Counted from the stretch's first letter, positions 52,345 to 61,069 are shown. The stretch: DNA of 64,000 nucleotides from Mesorhizobium mediterraneum (GCF_002284565.1 NZ_NPKI01000015.1:815566-879565), one strand, 5' to 3'. Program-made: numbers and translations. Notes: generated from the letters alone by a model not told the origin.

Positions 52345-52380
52345 TTGACCATTTGGTCTGATTATTGTCCCACTGGTCAA
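52345..52380. promoter_or_regulatory. Candidate TetR-type operator between the binding-protein and TetR genes
   Basis: TTGACCA (52345-52351) pairs with TGGTCAA (52374-52380) as a 7-bp inverted repeat, and GACC-ATTT-GGTC (52347-52358) forms a second dyad within it. The site is 18 bases from the binding-protein start and 54 from the TetR start, a suitable place to repress both. Confidence 0.55.
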
Positions 52381-52433
52381 TTGTTGATCTCGGTGGACTA
52401 GAATGTCAATATGCATTTGCATTGGGACCGATC

Positions 52434-53054
52434 ATGAAACTCACCCGCCTCAGCGACATCCGCCGCAAGGAGCTGCGCCAGGCAGCATTCGCCGTGCTTC
52501 AGCGGGAAGGCATAGCCGGCGCGACGATCGAGAAGGTCGCGGCGCAGGCCGGCGCGTCGAAAGGCATTGTCCTGCATTATTTTAGGGATAAGCGAGAGCT
52601 GTTCGAACACGCGATGCGCGAGTCGAACCTGGTGCTGCGTGATGCGGTGGTGGCACGGCTGAAAGGCGCGCATACGCCTATGGAAAGGCTCGACGCCGTG
52701 ATCGACGGCAATTTCGAGCCGCATTTCTTCCAGCCGTCGCTTTGTCATGCGTGGCTCTCGCTATGCGCGGAGGTGCCGCGCGATGAAAAATTGAAACGCA
52801 TTCAGCGCGTGATCCACAGCCGTATGCGGTCGAATTTGCTGTCCGGCCTGCGTGGCCTTGTTGTCGAAGCTGACGCAAACGATATCGCTTTCGGCATCAC
52901 CACGCTGATCGACGGGCTATGGCTGCGGCTTGGCCTGCAACCCGGCAGCGTTTCGCGCGACTATGCACTGCGCCAAGTCAAGGACTATGTCGCCGCGCGA
53001 CTGGCAAGCGCTGAATTGCCGCCGGCCACGCGGCCTGCATCGGTTGGCGCCTAG
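52434..53054 (+). CDS. TetR family regulator, BetI-like
   Basis: Regulator of 206 residues. The N-terminal helix-turn-helix is RRKELRQAAFAVLQREGIAGATIEKVAAQAGASKGIVLHYFRDKRELF, close to BetI, the choline-sensing repressor. The central LCHAWLSLCAEVPRDEKLKRIQRVIHSRMRSNL also follows BetI. I start at ATG 52434, where BetI-like proteins begin; an upstream frame to 52365 adds 23 unlikely residues. Being divergent from a choline-type binding protein supports a quaternary-amine effector. betA and betB are not in the window, so this is probably a dedicated paralogue. Confidence 0.85.
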   Translation: MKLTRLSDIRRKELRQAAFAVLQREGIAGATIEKVAAQAGASKGIVLHYFRDKRELFEHAMRESNLVLRDAVVARLKGAHTPMERLDAVIDGNFEPHFFQPSLCHAWLSLCAEVPRDEKLKRIQRVIHSRMRSNLLSGLRGLVVEADANDIAFGITTLIDGLWLRLGLQPGSVSRDYALRQVKDYVAARLASAELPPATRPASVGA

Positions 53055-53192
53055 AAGGCCAGCTAGCCGGCGCCTGATGGTTGCGCTCCATCCGCATTCG
53101 TCCAGCTTGTGCGCAACAGCGAGCGGTCGGCCATGCGCGCTCGACGGGCCGCGATGCGGTTGATAAGCCCTCTCCCCAAGGAGAGTCGACAC

Positions 53193-54692
53193 ATGACCGT
53201 TGCGATCGAGATGGGCCACACGACCGCAGGCGCCCCGGCGGCGCTGGATCTTGAGGAGCTGCTGGCGACCCGCCTTTTGGTGCAGGGCAATTCGGGCTCC
53301 GGCAAATCGCATCTGCTGCGCCGGCTGCTGGAGCAGAGCGCGCCCTGGGTGCAGCAGACCATCATCGACCCCGAAGGCGACTTCGTGTCGCTGGGCGACC
53401 GTTTCGGTCATCTGGTGATCGATGCCGAGGAGCATACCGAGCGCGGCCTGCAGAGCGCCGGCGAGCGCGCGCGCATCCACCGCGTCTCCACGGTGCTCAA
53501 TCTCGAGGGGCTCGACGCCGAGAACCAGATGCGGCGCGCCGCCGCCTTTCTCGGCGGGCTTTTCGAGGTCGCCCGCGACCACTGGTACCCGATGCTGGTG
53601 GTGGTGGACGAGGCGCAGCTGTTCGCACCGGCCGTGGCGGGCGAGGTGTCGGACGAGGCGCGCAAACTCTCGCTCGGCGCCATGACCAATCTGATGTGCC
53701 GTGGCCGCAAACGCGGGCTTGCCGGCATCATCGCCACCCAGCGGCTGGCCAAGCTCGCCAAGAACGTCGCCGCCGAGGCTTCCAATTTTCTCATGGGCCG
53801 GACTTTTCTCGACATCGACATGGCGCGCGCCGCCGACCTTCTCGGCATGGAGCGGCGCCAGGCCGAGGCTTTTCGCGACCTGGAGCGCGGGCAATTCATG
53901 GCGATGGGCCCGGCGCTGTCGCGCCGTCCGCTGGGCTTGCGCATCGGCCCAACCGACACAAGCCCGCGCAATGGCACCCCGCGCCTGATGCCGCTGCCGG
54001 AATCGGCGTTGGAGGATGCCCGCGCCATCATCCTGGCAGCGCCGCCGCCGGAAACTGTCCGGCCGCAGCGCCGGTCGTCGCCGGACCTGCTCGATCAGCT
54101 GATGGCGGCAAAGTCGGCGGCGCTGGAAATCCGCCCCGAACCGGTGGAGCCGCCAATCAGCGCCGAGGATTTGGCGGAGCGGCGGGAGCGCGTGGACCGT
54201 GTCCTGCGCGCCGTGCTGGCGCAACCCGATGCGGGCTTCCGTGTCATCGGCGTGCTTTACCAGGAGTTCGTGGTCCGCTGCCGGATCGAGGGTCTCGCCT
54301 CGGTCGTGCCTGATCTGCCCGAGTTCCGCCGCATGCTGACGCGCGCCCGCGCCGGCCTCGGCTCCGACATGGCCGGCGATGACGCGTGGCAGGATGTCTC
54401 GGTGCGCGCCTCGCTGCTGCCCGAGGATATGCAAGGTGTGTTCATGATGATCGCCCGCGCCGCGAAGGAGGGCTGGCCCTGCCCGAGCGACGCGGCGATC
54501 GCCCGCGCCTATGGCTCCCACTCGCTGCGCCGCGCCCGGCGTCTCTTGACCTACATAGAGGAGCAGGGGCTGATCGTGTGCCAGCTTGATGGGGTTGGCC
54601 GGCGGACGGTGACGCTGGTGGAATTGGCCTGGGCGACGGCACCGGGGGATCCCGGTGCCGCGGAGGTGGAGCAGGGGAGTTTGGCGGTCTGA
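53193..54692 (+). CDS. HerA-like ATP-binding protein
   Basis: P-loop ATPase of 499 residues from the HerA/FtsK-like helicase superfamily (DUF87/COG0433 type). Walker A is GNSGSGKSHLL near residue 33, Walker B is MLVVVDEAQLF near 145, and the sensor region is GIIATQRLAKLAKNVAAEA. The C-terminal 200 residues are not part of the core and end with a winged-helix-like YGSHSLRRARRLLTYIEEQG. AAGGAGAG precedes the ATG at 53193. No NurA nuclease or SIR2-type partner is adjacent, so a role in DNA handling is only inferred. A 200-bp piece of its 3' end recurs at 59142-59341. Confidence 0.85.
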   Translation: MTVAIEMGHTTAGAPAALDLEELLATRLLVQGNSGSGKSHLLRRLLEQSAPWVQQTIIDPEGDFVSLGDRFGHLVIDAEEHTERGLQSAGERARIHRVSTVLNLEGLDAENQMRRAAAFLGGLFEVARDHWYPMLVVVDEAQLFAPAVAGEVSDEARKLSLGAMTNLMCRGRKRGLAGIIATQRLAKLAKNVAAEASNFLMGRTFLDIDMARAADLLGMERRQAEAFRDLERGQFMAMGPALSRRPLGLRIGPTDTSPRNGTPRLMPLPESALEDARAIILAAPPPETVRPQRRSSPDLLDQLMAAKSAALEIRPEPVEPPISAEDLAERRERVDRVLRAVLAQPDAGFRVIGVLYQEFVVRCRIEGLASVVPDLPEFRRMLTRARAGLGSDMAGDDAWQDVSVRASLLPEDMQGVFMMIARAAKEGWPCPSDAAIARAYGSHSLRRARRLLTYIEEQGLIVCQLDGVGRRTVTLVELAWATAPGDPGAAEVEQGSLAV

Positions 54693-54979
54693 GGGGGTGG
54701 TCTAGCGTGCAAGGGGAATGCCACGCGTCAAGGCGATGTATGACCAAGCGGTAGGTACAGCGGCGAGTCTTTTAGAGATCAGCCCCGATCAACTGACGAA
54801 GTACAAGAAATACGGCAGGACTGTAGCGCAAATATCTGCCGAAACTACGCTGCCGCCGCCGATTACCCCTTCGGTTCATTCTGTTGACATCTCCTGCTTC
54901 TGGAGAGATGGTAAGAATACTACGCGGCGGCCCTTTTTCCGAAGATTTTATTCTGCAGCTTTATCAAAGGATTTCGGCA

Positions 54980-56131
54980 ATGCGTTTGTCTCGATCGCGC
55001 CGACTTATGGCCGTCGCTTTGACGGCAATCGCAGCCGTTCCCTCTTATGGACATGCCGAGGACAGACTGCTGACAGAAGCGGTGCAGTTCAACGGCACGA
55101 TCCTGTATCTCTCCACCGAGGTGCCTGGCCTGATCTTCGGCGCCGTGCGCAACGGCGAGACGGCCTTGGCCGGTTTCGGCAAGATTGCCGACGGGAGTGA
55201 AAAAGTGCCGGACGGCGACACAATGTTCCGCATCGCGTCCGTGAGCAAAGTGTTCTGCGGCAGCGTGCTTTCCTCGCTGGCGATCGACGGCAAGGTACAG
55301 CTCACCGACCGGCTGCAGGATCGCCTTGGCTGGGACGTCACGCTCCCTGAGAAGGATGGCCGCGCCCTCCGCCTGATCGATCTCGTCGCGCAAGCTTCCG
55401 GCCTTCCGCGGGAGGTGCCAGTGGCCGAGGCGCCCCCCTCCGACCCCTTCTCGACGAACACCAAAGAGGCGCAGATTGCCGCCCTCAAGGACAATCCGCT
55501 GCTATTCGCGCCGGGCACCGCCGTTCTCTATTCGAACTTCGGATACGACCTCCTCGGGGCGGCGCTCGCGAATGTCTCTGGAAAGCCCTATGCCGAGGTC
55601 CTGCGGGAGCGTGTCCTCGATCCACTCGGCATGAAAGACACGGTTTTCAACCCAAGACCGGCGGACGAGCCGCGCCTGATGCAGGGCCATAACTTCGGCG
55701 GCAGCCCCCTGCCCATCGTGCCGACGAGCACAGCCATGGAGTGCGCCGGTGGATTGTACTCGACCGCGGACGATCTGCTGCGCTGGATGAACTGGCATGT
55801 GGACAACAAGCCTTCCGCGGCCAACGCCGAGTTGCGGCTTTTGAACCACGCGGCTTTTTTGTACCGGGACGGGCTCGCGTCGGTGGTGGGGCTGGATGAC
55901 GGCGGCCCGATGGACGCCATGGGTCTCGGATGGGTCATCATGCTCCCCAACGAGCATCGCCCGCTCATCCTCCAGAAGAGCGGCGGCCTGCAAGGGATGT
56001 TTCTCTATGTTGCGATTGCACCGACACGCGGCGTCGGCGCTTTCTTCGTCATGAACGAATTCAATGCCGCCGGCTTCATGGCTGGGGTCAAGACGACGAA
56101 CGATCTCGTCGCAGAGATCGCTCCACGCTGA
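54980..56131 (+). CDS. ampH: AmpH-like D-alanyl-D-alanine carboxypeptidase/endopeptidase (class C beta-lactamase fold)
   Basis: Periplasmic serine hydrolase of 383 residues. A Sec signal (LMAVALTAIAAVPSYGHA) leads to a class C fold: Ser87 of the SxxK motif (SVSK), YSN in VLYSNFGYD and KSG in ILQKSGGLQG. GKPYAEVLRERVLDPLGMKDTVFNP and MGLGWVIMLPNEHRPLILQ follow E. coli AmpH, which trims peptidoglycan peptides and helps recycling. Length also matches AmpH (385). Start at 54980 has AAAGGA upstream; the 287-bp gap before it holds no other convincing gene. Resistance to beta-lactams is possible but AmpH proteins are weak in this respect. Confidence 0.85.
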   Translation: MRLSRSRRLMAVALTAIAAVPSYGHAEDRLLTEAVQFNGTILYLSTEVPGLIFGAVRNGETALAGFGKIADGSEKVPDGDTMFRIASVSKVFCGSVLSSLAIDGKVQLTDRLQDRLGWDVTLPEKDGRALRLIDLVAQASGLPREVPVAEAPPSDPFSTNTKEAQIAALKDNPLLFAPGTAVLYSNFGYDLLGAALANVSGKPYAEVLRERVLDPLGMKDTVFNPRPADEPRLMQGHNFGGSPLPIVPTSTAMECAGGLYSTADDLLRWMNWHVDNKPSAANAELRLLNHAAFLYRDGLASVVGLDDGGPMDAMGLGWVIMLPNEHRPLILQKSGGLQGMFLYVAIAPTRGVGAFFVMNEFNAAGFMAGVKTTNDLVAEIAPR

Positions 56132-56144
56132 TTTTCGCGCTGCT

Positions 56145-57611
56145 TCATGGCGCGGCCCCCTCCGGCTTTGGGCCGGTATAGCGGAGTATCCAGAGACCCT
56201 GGTTCTTGTCGCTGATGTAGATGAAGCCGCGACGGTCCACGACGACATCCTCGGTCTGCAGCACCAGCTTGTCCTCAGGCATTGGTCCGTAGCGCCGGGT
56301 GGGTTCCGGTGGAATGAAATAGCCGACCTCACGCGGGAGCCGTGTGTTCGAGACATCGTAAATTCTGAGCCCGGCGTTGAAATGCGCGATGTAGAACAAA
56401 TCGCCCTGTTTCTCGACATCGGGATGATGTTGGTGGTGGTTGATGTTGTGCGGCCCGCGCCAGCCGCCGCGTGTGGTGAAGTCCGAATAGGGAGCGCCTT
56501 CGGGCGGCACGGGCTCCGGCAACAGCGACAGCAAGAACGGTTCGGCAGGATCGGAAATATCGACGATCGACGCGTGATGCATAGGGCCGCGTCCATAAGT
56601 GACGTTCTCCGAATTGGCGAATGCGATGCCCCGTTCGGGTATCGGCAGCACGCCGTGCACACCGAAACGGGAATGGAAGGGCGGACTGAAGCTCAGGCTG
56701 CTGATCTGCTTCGGCTGCGAGACGTCACTGATGTCGAGCACGATGATCCCAGCCGCACCGTGAGGCAGATACACAAGATCGCCGACGACGTAGGGCGGGC
56801 CATGCAGCGAGACGTCCTCGCCCGTGCTGGCGCAGAAGGCGCCGCACATGCATTGCGGCCGCAGTCGTAGCCGGTAGCGGTCCGACGCCTCCTGGGATGC
56901 TGCTACGGCTTCGGCCGAGGGGAAGCTCTCCCCGCCGGCCTCGTGCTGGCCCGGCACCCACCAGCGTCCGGCTTCGCGTGGATTGGAGCGGTCCGAGATA
57001 TCGAGAATGACGTAGATGTTACCCTTGTAACCGGGCATGCCGGCGGCAAGATGAACATAACGCCCGCCGGGATAGAGGTTGCGGTGCGTGCCGTTGCCTC
57101 CGGTCCGGTAATGTCCGAGTTGTTTCGGATTGACGGGATCAGCGATGTCCCAGATCAGGACCCCTTCGCCAAAAGGCGCGTCGGGGTCACCGCCGAAATT
57201 CGCGAAAGGTTTTTCGAGGGCCGTCACCATCGTGTCGCCGGACAAATCGATCTGCAGCGTCCAGGTGTTCGTGCCCGGATAGGGCACGAACTTGACGACC
57301 TCAGGCTTCGCCGGATTGGTCACGTCGACGATGCTCCAGCCAGAGTGCCAGAAGTGTCCGGTATAAAGATACCAGCGCTCGCCGACCTGCCGGATCGCCA
57401 TCTTGAAGGCAGGGCGATGATCGAGATCGGTATAGCCGATTGCTTCGACATGATGGGCGAAGGCGCCAGGGGGCGCCGGCGAGGCAGCAGGAACTGGCTG
57501 TGCAAGCGCCTCATAGACAAGACCGGACTGAGATGCGGTGGCAATCGCCGCACCAACAAGTGGAGCTTTCAACATCTGGCGGCGAGAAATCTCGGCATTC
57601 CTCAAGAGCAT
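56145..57611 (-). CDS. LVIVD-repeat beta-propeller-like protein, Tat-exported
   Basis: Protein of 488 residues with a twin-arginine signal (SRRQMLKAPLVGAAIATA). The body consists of repeated segments in which a hydrophobic strand is followed by D[IV]S/T-[DN]P, for example WSIVDVTNPAKPE, VLIWDIADPVNPK, YVILDISDRSNPRE, IIVLDISDVSQPK, ASIVDISDPAEP and LRIYDVSNTRLP. This matches LVIVD repeats, which build surface or periplasmic propellers. His- and Cys-rich spots (HNINHHQHHPD; PQCMCGAFC) could bind metal. Function is unknown. Its stop converges closely on the AmpH-like gene and it is divergent from a LysR regulator, its probable controller. Confidence 0.82.
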   Translation of the reverse strand: MLLRNAEISRRQMLKAPLVGAAIATASQSGLVYEALAQPVPAASPAPPGAFAHHVEAIGYTDLDHRPAFKMAIRQVGERWYLYTGHFWHSGWSIVDVTNPAKPEVVKFVPYPGTNTWTLQIDLSGDTMVTALEKPFANFGGDPDAPFGEGVLIWDIADPVNPKQLGHYRTGGNGTHRNLYPGGRYVHLAAGMPGYKGNIYVILDISDRSNPREAGRWWVPGQHEAGGESFPSAEAVAASQEASDRYRLRLRPQCMCGAFCASTGEDVSLHGPPYVVGDLVYLPHGAAGIIVLDISDVSQPKQISSLSFSPPFHSRFGVHGVLPIPERGIAFANSENVTYGRGPMHHASIVDISDPAEPFLLSLLPEPVPPEGAPYSDFTTRGGWRGPHNINHHQHHPDVEKQGDLFYIAHFNAGLRIYDVSNTRLPREVGYFIPPEPTRRYGPMPEDKLVLQTEDVVVDRRGFIYISDKNQGLWILRYTGPKPEGAAP

Positions 57612-57649
57612 ATCTCCCAGATTTGTGACTGCCTAAGCTTTGCGATTTT

Positions 57650-57670
57650 CAATATTTCTGTCCAATATTG
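57650..57670. promoter_or_regulatory. LysR-type binding site in the divergent promoter
   Basis: CAATATT (57650-57656) and AATATTG (57664-57670) are a perfect inverted repeat with a 7-bp spacer, 38 bases upstream of the LysR gene and 39 from the LVIVD gene. This is the T-N11-A dyad form used by LysR proteins, centred between the two divergent starts. Confidence 0.65.
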
Positions 57671-57707
57671 ATTGGAGAGCGATTAATTCGATTTTGGAAA
57701 TTGAGAG

Positions 57708-58625
57708 ATGGATCACAAGCTGATGCAGTCCTTCGTGGCTGTCGCCGAAGAGTTGCATTTCGGGCGCGCCGCAGCGCGCCTCCATATCTCCCAACCCCCT
57801 CTCACCAAGCAGATCCAGCACCTGGAACAGGTGATAGGCGTGCGCCTGCTGGAGCGCACCAAACGCAAGGTCGAACTGACCGAGGCCGGCCGGGTGTTTC
57901 TCGAAGAAGCGAGAGCAGTCCTTCATCAGACCGGGCAAGCCGTCGAGCTTGCCCGCAAAGCCGGTCGTGGCGAAACCGGCCATCTGTCAGTCGGATTTAT
58001 CGATGCCGCCATCTATAGTGTGGTGCCAGCTGTCGTTCAGCGATTCACCGAATGTTATCCCGAGGTCGCGTTGAGCCTGACCGATCTGCGCATTCCCAAT
58101 CAAATAAAACTGATAGCCGAACGGCAGCTCGACATTGGCTTTGTCCACCCTCCCGTCGTTCACAACGCCCTTCAAGCCGAAAGCATATTGGTCGAACCGC
58201 TGATCGTGGCCTTGCCGGAAACACATTGGTTAGCCTCAGAGACCGAGATCGCGCTGGCTGACTTGGCTCAGGAAGCACTGATTCAGTTCCCGCGCAGCAT
58301 CAATCCGTCCCTCTATGACGAGATTGTCGGGCTGTGCCGTTCATCCGGCTTCAGCCCGAGGATCGTGCGGGAAGCAACGCCCAAGCAAACGATCATCGGA
58401 CTTGTATCCGTTGGGCTTGGCGTCTCGCTGCTGCCTGCCTGTCTCGAGAATCTGCAGCGATCCGGCGTCGTCTATCGACCTATTCGGGGCCGAAACCTGT
58501 CGATCGATACGTCAGTCATCTATCGGCGCGAACAGCCTTCGCCTGTGCTAAAGGCATTCCTCGACATCGTGCGCGAGACGACAGGCATAGTTCCAGAACA
58601 TTTTGCTAAGCAGGCCGGCATGTGA
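57708..58625 (+). CDS. LysR family transcriptional regulator
   Basis: Regulator of 305 residues. The winged helix is residues 1-60 (FVAVAEELHFGRAAARLHISQPPLTKQIQHLEQVIG), followed by a two-lobed inducer domain (GHLSVGFIDAAIYSVVPAVV; VSVGLGVSLLPACLENL). It resembles the BenM/CatM branch, which senses aromatic acids. It is divergent from the LVIVD gene with only 96 bases between and a clear LysR dyad there, so it probably controls that gene and itself. Confidence 0.9.
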   Translation: MDHKLMQSFVAVAEELHFGRAAARLHISQPPLTKQIQHLEQVIGVRLLERTKRKVELTEAGRVFLEEARAVLHQTGQAVELARKAGRGETGHLSVGFIDAAIYSVVPAVVQRFTECYPEVALSLTDLRIPNQIKLIAERQLDIGFVHPPVVHNALQAESILVEPLIVALPETHWLASETEIALADLAQEALIQFPRSINPSLYDEIVGLCRSSGFSPRIVREATPKQTIIGLVSVGLGVSLLPACLENLQRSGVVYRPIRGRNLSIDTSVIYRREQPSPVLKAFLDIVRETTGIVPEHFAKQAGM

Positions 58626-58719
58626 CGTGGGGCTCATCCATGACGCTGGCAAAGCGCTTCTCAGCTTCCGTCGTTTTTTGTTGCAGAGGACTCTCTACGT
58701 CCGAAAGCGAGTTCGGTCA

Positions 58720-59118
58720 TCACCTGCCAATATAGGCGGCTAGTTCGTCCGGCGTTCCATTTGGGAAGGCTTGTTTTAGAAAGTCCAAGCACGCCGACAC
58801 CCGCGCGCTGAGCAGCCGCCGAGATGGGTAGAGCGTCCAGAGAGCGATCTCGGGGCCGTCGATATCCCCCAATTTACCAGTGTGCCGTCAGCCAAGCCGT
58901 GGCTCACCAACGAAATGGGAAGACGTCTTGCACCGACGCCAGCTCGCACCGCATCCCGGACCATGATGAGCGTTGACAAAGCGAGGACCGGCTCGATTCT
59001 AATTGTTGACCGGCCACCGGGTGTCTTCACGTGCCATGTTTGCCGATCGCCTGCGCCGCGTCCAACGGCAGGAGCGGCGCGTCCACCGGTCGTGCGAGGA
59101 AAATTCGGGCTCGCCACG
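58720..59118 (-). pseudogene. LysR-type regulator remnant (C-terminal part, frameshifted)
   Basis: On the minus strand this encodes the end of a LysR inducer-binding domain. One frame gives TLIMVRDAVRAGVGARRLPISLVSHGLADGTLVNWG; after a G-run near 58868 another frame continues DIDGPEIALWTLYPSRRLLSARVSACLDFLKQAFPNGTPDELAAYIGR and stops at 58720. The two parts together match the usual end of such regulators, so a single-base loss in the G-run has shifted the frame. The 5' two-thirds, including the DNA-binding domain, are missing; the remnant degrades near 59118. It is non-functional. Confidence 0.75.
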
Positions 59119-59141
59119 ACGACCAGGCGGTCGCGGAGAAA

Positions 59142-59341
59142 CGCCCGCGCCTATGGCTCGCGCTCGCTGCGCCGCGCCCGGCGCCTGCTGACCTATATCG
59201 AGGAACAGGGCCCCCATCATCTGCCAGCTTGACGGGGTTGGCCGGCGGACGGTGACGCTGGTGGAACTGGCCTGGGCGACGGCACCGGGCGATCCGAATG
59301 CCGAGGAGGCGGAGCAGGGGCGTTTGGCTGTTGAAGGTTGA
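59142..59341 (+). pseudogene. Truncated, frameshifted copy of the HerA-like gene 3' end
   Basis: About 200 bases match the last 200 bases of the HerA-like ATPase gene (54496-54692), including the ARAYGS-SLRRARRLLTYIEEQG segment and the ending LAWATAPGDP. One extra base in CAGGGCCCCCATCATCTGCCAG shifts the frame inside the segment. Nothing of the ATPase core is present. It directly abuts the broken LysR remnant, marking a rearrangement or decay junction. Whether it came from the gene 4.6 kb away or from a lost paralogue is not decided. Confidence 0.8.
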
Positions 59342-59655
59342 TGCGGTTGGGCGAGAGCTGACGTGGCTCAACATCAGCAAAACGCCAAAAGCCGCCGGGG
59401 TGGGGGGCCGATCAGAGTCTTCGCAATCTCTGTCGCCATGACATGCTCGAAAAATGCGCGCCCTTGGCGAACAGATCCCAGCCTGTCTCCGCGACCTGTC
59501 TTTAACGCAGGTGGCTCAATCGGCATTGTGGGTTTACATCGGCAGCCAAGCCCCTAGTTTTAGAGTTTCGCGCCGCGCACCTTAGTGCGTGGATGATCGA
59601 AAACGGGACCGTGAACTCTGGCCGGTCCCTCAAAAACTCCCGAAGGATGACTGCC
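59342..59655 (+). other. Intergenic region before the FKBP gene
   Basis: About 310 bases with no recognisable gene; the short frames have poor codon use and no ribosome-binding site. The promoter of the FKBP gene should lie in the last 100 bases, but no clear -35/-10 pair stands out. It continues the decayed stretch containing the two pseudogenes. Confidence 0.5.
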
Positions 59656-60090
59656 ATGACACAGGCCAAGAATGGCGACACCGTGCGCATCAATTATACT
59701 GGACGTCTGGCCGACGGCACTCAATTCGATTCTTCCGGCAGCGAACCGCTGCAATTCAAGCTCGGTGAAGGGCAAGTGATCCCCGGCCTTGAGACCCATG
59801 TCGAGGGCATGGAGGTCGGCGCGAGAAGCACCGTCACCGTTCCCGCCGACGCCGCCTATGGCCCCCACCGCCCGGAAGCGGTCATGACCGTCGACCGCGC
59901 CAGGGTGCCGGACAACATCAACGTCGATATCGGTACTCGATTGCAGGCCAAAACGTCCGAAGGGCGCCCCATGCAGGTGACGGTCGTCGGCGTCGACGAC
60001 GCCAGCGTCAAGCTCGACGGCAATCATCCGCTAGCCGGAAAGGATCTGGTGTTCGACGTTGAACTGGTCGAGATCGTTCAGGCGGCGTAG
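59656..60090 (+). CDS. FKBP-type peptidyl-prolyl cis-trans isomerase (SlyD-like)
   Basis: Protein of 144 residues, cytoplasmic. GDTVRINYTGRLADGTQFDSS opens the FKBP domain, LGEGQVIPGLETHVEGMEVG gives the active-site core, and after an inserted flap of about 50 residues (the chaperone part of SlyD-like proteins) it closes with HPLAGKDLVFDVELVEI. The His-rich metal-binding tail of E. coli SlyD is absent. I start at the ATG at 59656, nine bases after AAGGA; an ATG at 59647 overlaps that site. It assists folding at proline bonds. Confidence 0.9.
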   Translation: MTQAKNGDTVRINYTGRLADGTQFDSSGSEPLQFKLGEGQVIPGLETHVEGMEVGARSTVTVPADAAYGPHRPEAVMTVDRARVPDNINVDIGTRLQAKTSEGRPMQVTVVGVDDASVKLDGNHPLAGKDLVFDVELVEIVQAA

Positions 60091-60215
60091 GTATCCATGC
60101 GGCCAAGGCCGTGGTGGCTATGATTTCGGGTGACGGACTTCCGCCGGAGGTTTCGGCGGTTTGTGCCACCTGCCGCCCTGCTTTCCGCACTTAGCCGCGC
60201 CGGGCATCCGGTGAA

Positions 60216-61022
60216 TCACAGCTCCAGAGGCGTGTCTTGGAAGTATTTTCCGGGAGAGGCACCGAAGGCCGCCCGAAAAACCGCGATGAAGGCGCTGGGG
60301 CCTGAGTAGCCGAGTGCAAAAGCGATGTCGCCGACGCTTCGGCCACCGGCGAGCCACTCCACCGATTTCAGCAGTTTCGCCTGCTGTCGCCAGGCGCGGA
60401 AACTCATCCCTGTCTCAGATTGGAAGTGACGCTGGAAGCTACGTGGGGACATGGCCGCACGTGACGCAAGCTCATCGAGGGGCCAATCTGCGCCCGGCTC
60501 ATTCCGCATGTCTGCGGCGATGTCCCGGAGGCGTTCGGATGCCGGCAACGGGAGAGACAGCGGTGCGACCGGACTCGTCTGGAGCTGGTCGAGAATGACT
60601 GCCACAAGTCGTTCGGCGGGGAGGCTGCCCGCGTCCGCGCGAGGTATTTCCAGAAACGCCAGGATTAGCTCGCGCAGGAGCCGCGTCGTACCGATCACGG
60701 AGACTTCCGGTGACAGGCTCGCCACCGCGTCGGGGCGGAAAAAGAGATAGCTGCGCTCCGTCTCCTGCAGGTAGGTCACCTCGTGGAGGACCCCGGACGG
60801 CACGAACACGGCGCGTTCGGGCGGGATGATGAAGTAACCCCGCTCGGTCTCCAGCCTTAGCGAACCCCGCACGATCTGGAAAAGCTGCGCCCGGTGGTGC
60901 GTATGAAAAGCGTAGGTCCGCCCGGCGGGCTCTGCTCCGCCCTGAGCGACAGCGGTATGCGGATAATCTCCGAACCCGTCTTCCGGCAAATGAACGTTGA
61001 TCAGGTTGTCGCGGGCAATCAT
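60216..61022 (-). CDS. AraC family regulator with N-terminal cupin
   Basis: Regulator of 268 residues. The N-terminal cupin holds HTHHRAQLFQIVRGSLRLETERGYFIIPPERAVFVPSGVLHEV, with the His-rich entrance usual in AraC_binding domains. The C-terminal 100 residues have two helix-turn-helix units: WPLDELASRAAMSPRSFQRHF and SVGDIAFALGYSGPSAFIAVF, ending ASPGKYF. It is divergent from the DUF1127 gene, 96 bases away, with a clear dyad between. The target is likely that gene, itself or an unlinked locus. Confidence 0.88.
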   Translation of the reverse strand: MIARDNLINVHLPEDGFGDYPHTAVAQGGAEPAGRTYAFHTHHRAQLFQIVRGSLRLETERGYFIIPPERAVFVPSGVLHEVTYLQETERSYLFFRPDAVASLSPEVSVIGTTRLLRELILAFLEIPRADAGSLPAERLVAVILDQLQTSPVAPLSLPLPASERLRDIAADMRNEPGADWPLDELASRAAMSPRSFQRHFQSETGMSFRAWRQQAKLLKSVEWLAGGRSVGDIAFALGYSGPSAFIAVFRAAFGASPGKYFQDTPLEL

Positions 61023-61043
61023 GGCGGCTCAGAGACATAATTT

Positions 61044-61069
61044 GTCAGACTGCCGATAACACGTCTGAC
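61044..61069. promoter_or_regulatory. Inverted repeat between AraC and DUF1127 genes
   Basis: GTCAGAC (61044-61050) and GTCTGAC (61063-61069) form a perfect 7-bp inverted repeat with a 12-bp spacer, 22 bases from the AraC start. It could be an operator for the AraC protein or a hairpin in its leader. Confidence 0.45.

Noticed and set aside
54884..54925. TTGACA at 54884 as a promoter for the AmpH-like gene
   Set aside because: The hexamer is perfect but no acceptable -10 sequence occurs at 16-18 bp; the nearest TAAGAA is 22 bp away.
54718..55200. Possible gene between the HerA-like and AmpH-like genes
   Set aside because: Third-position bias is weak, no ribosome-binding site is visible, and it overlaps the AmpH-like start and signal peptide in another frame.
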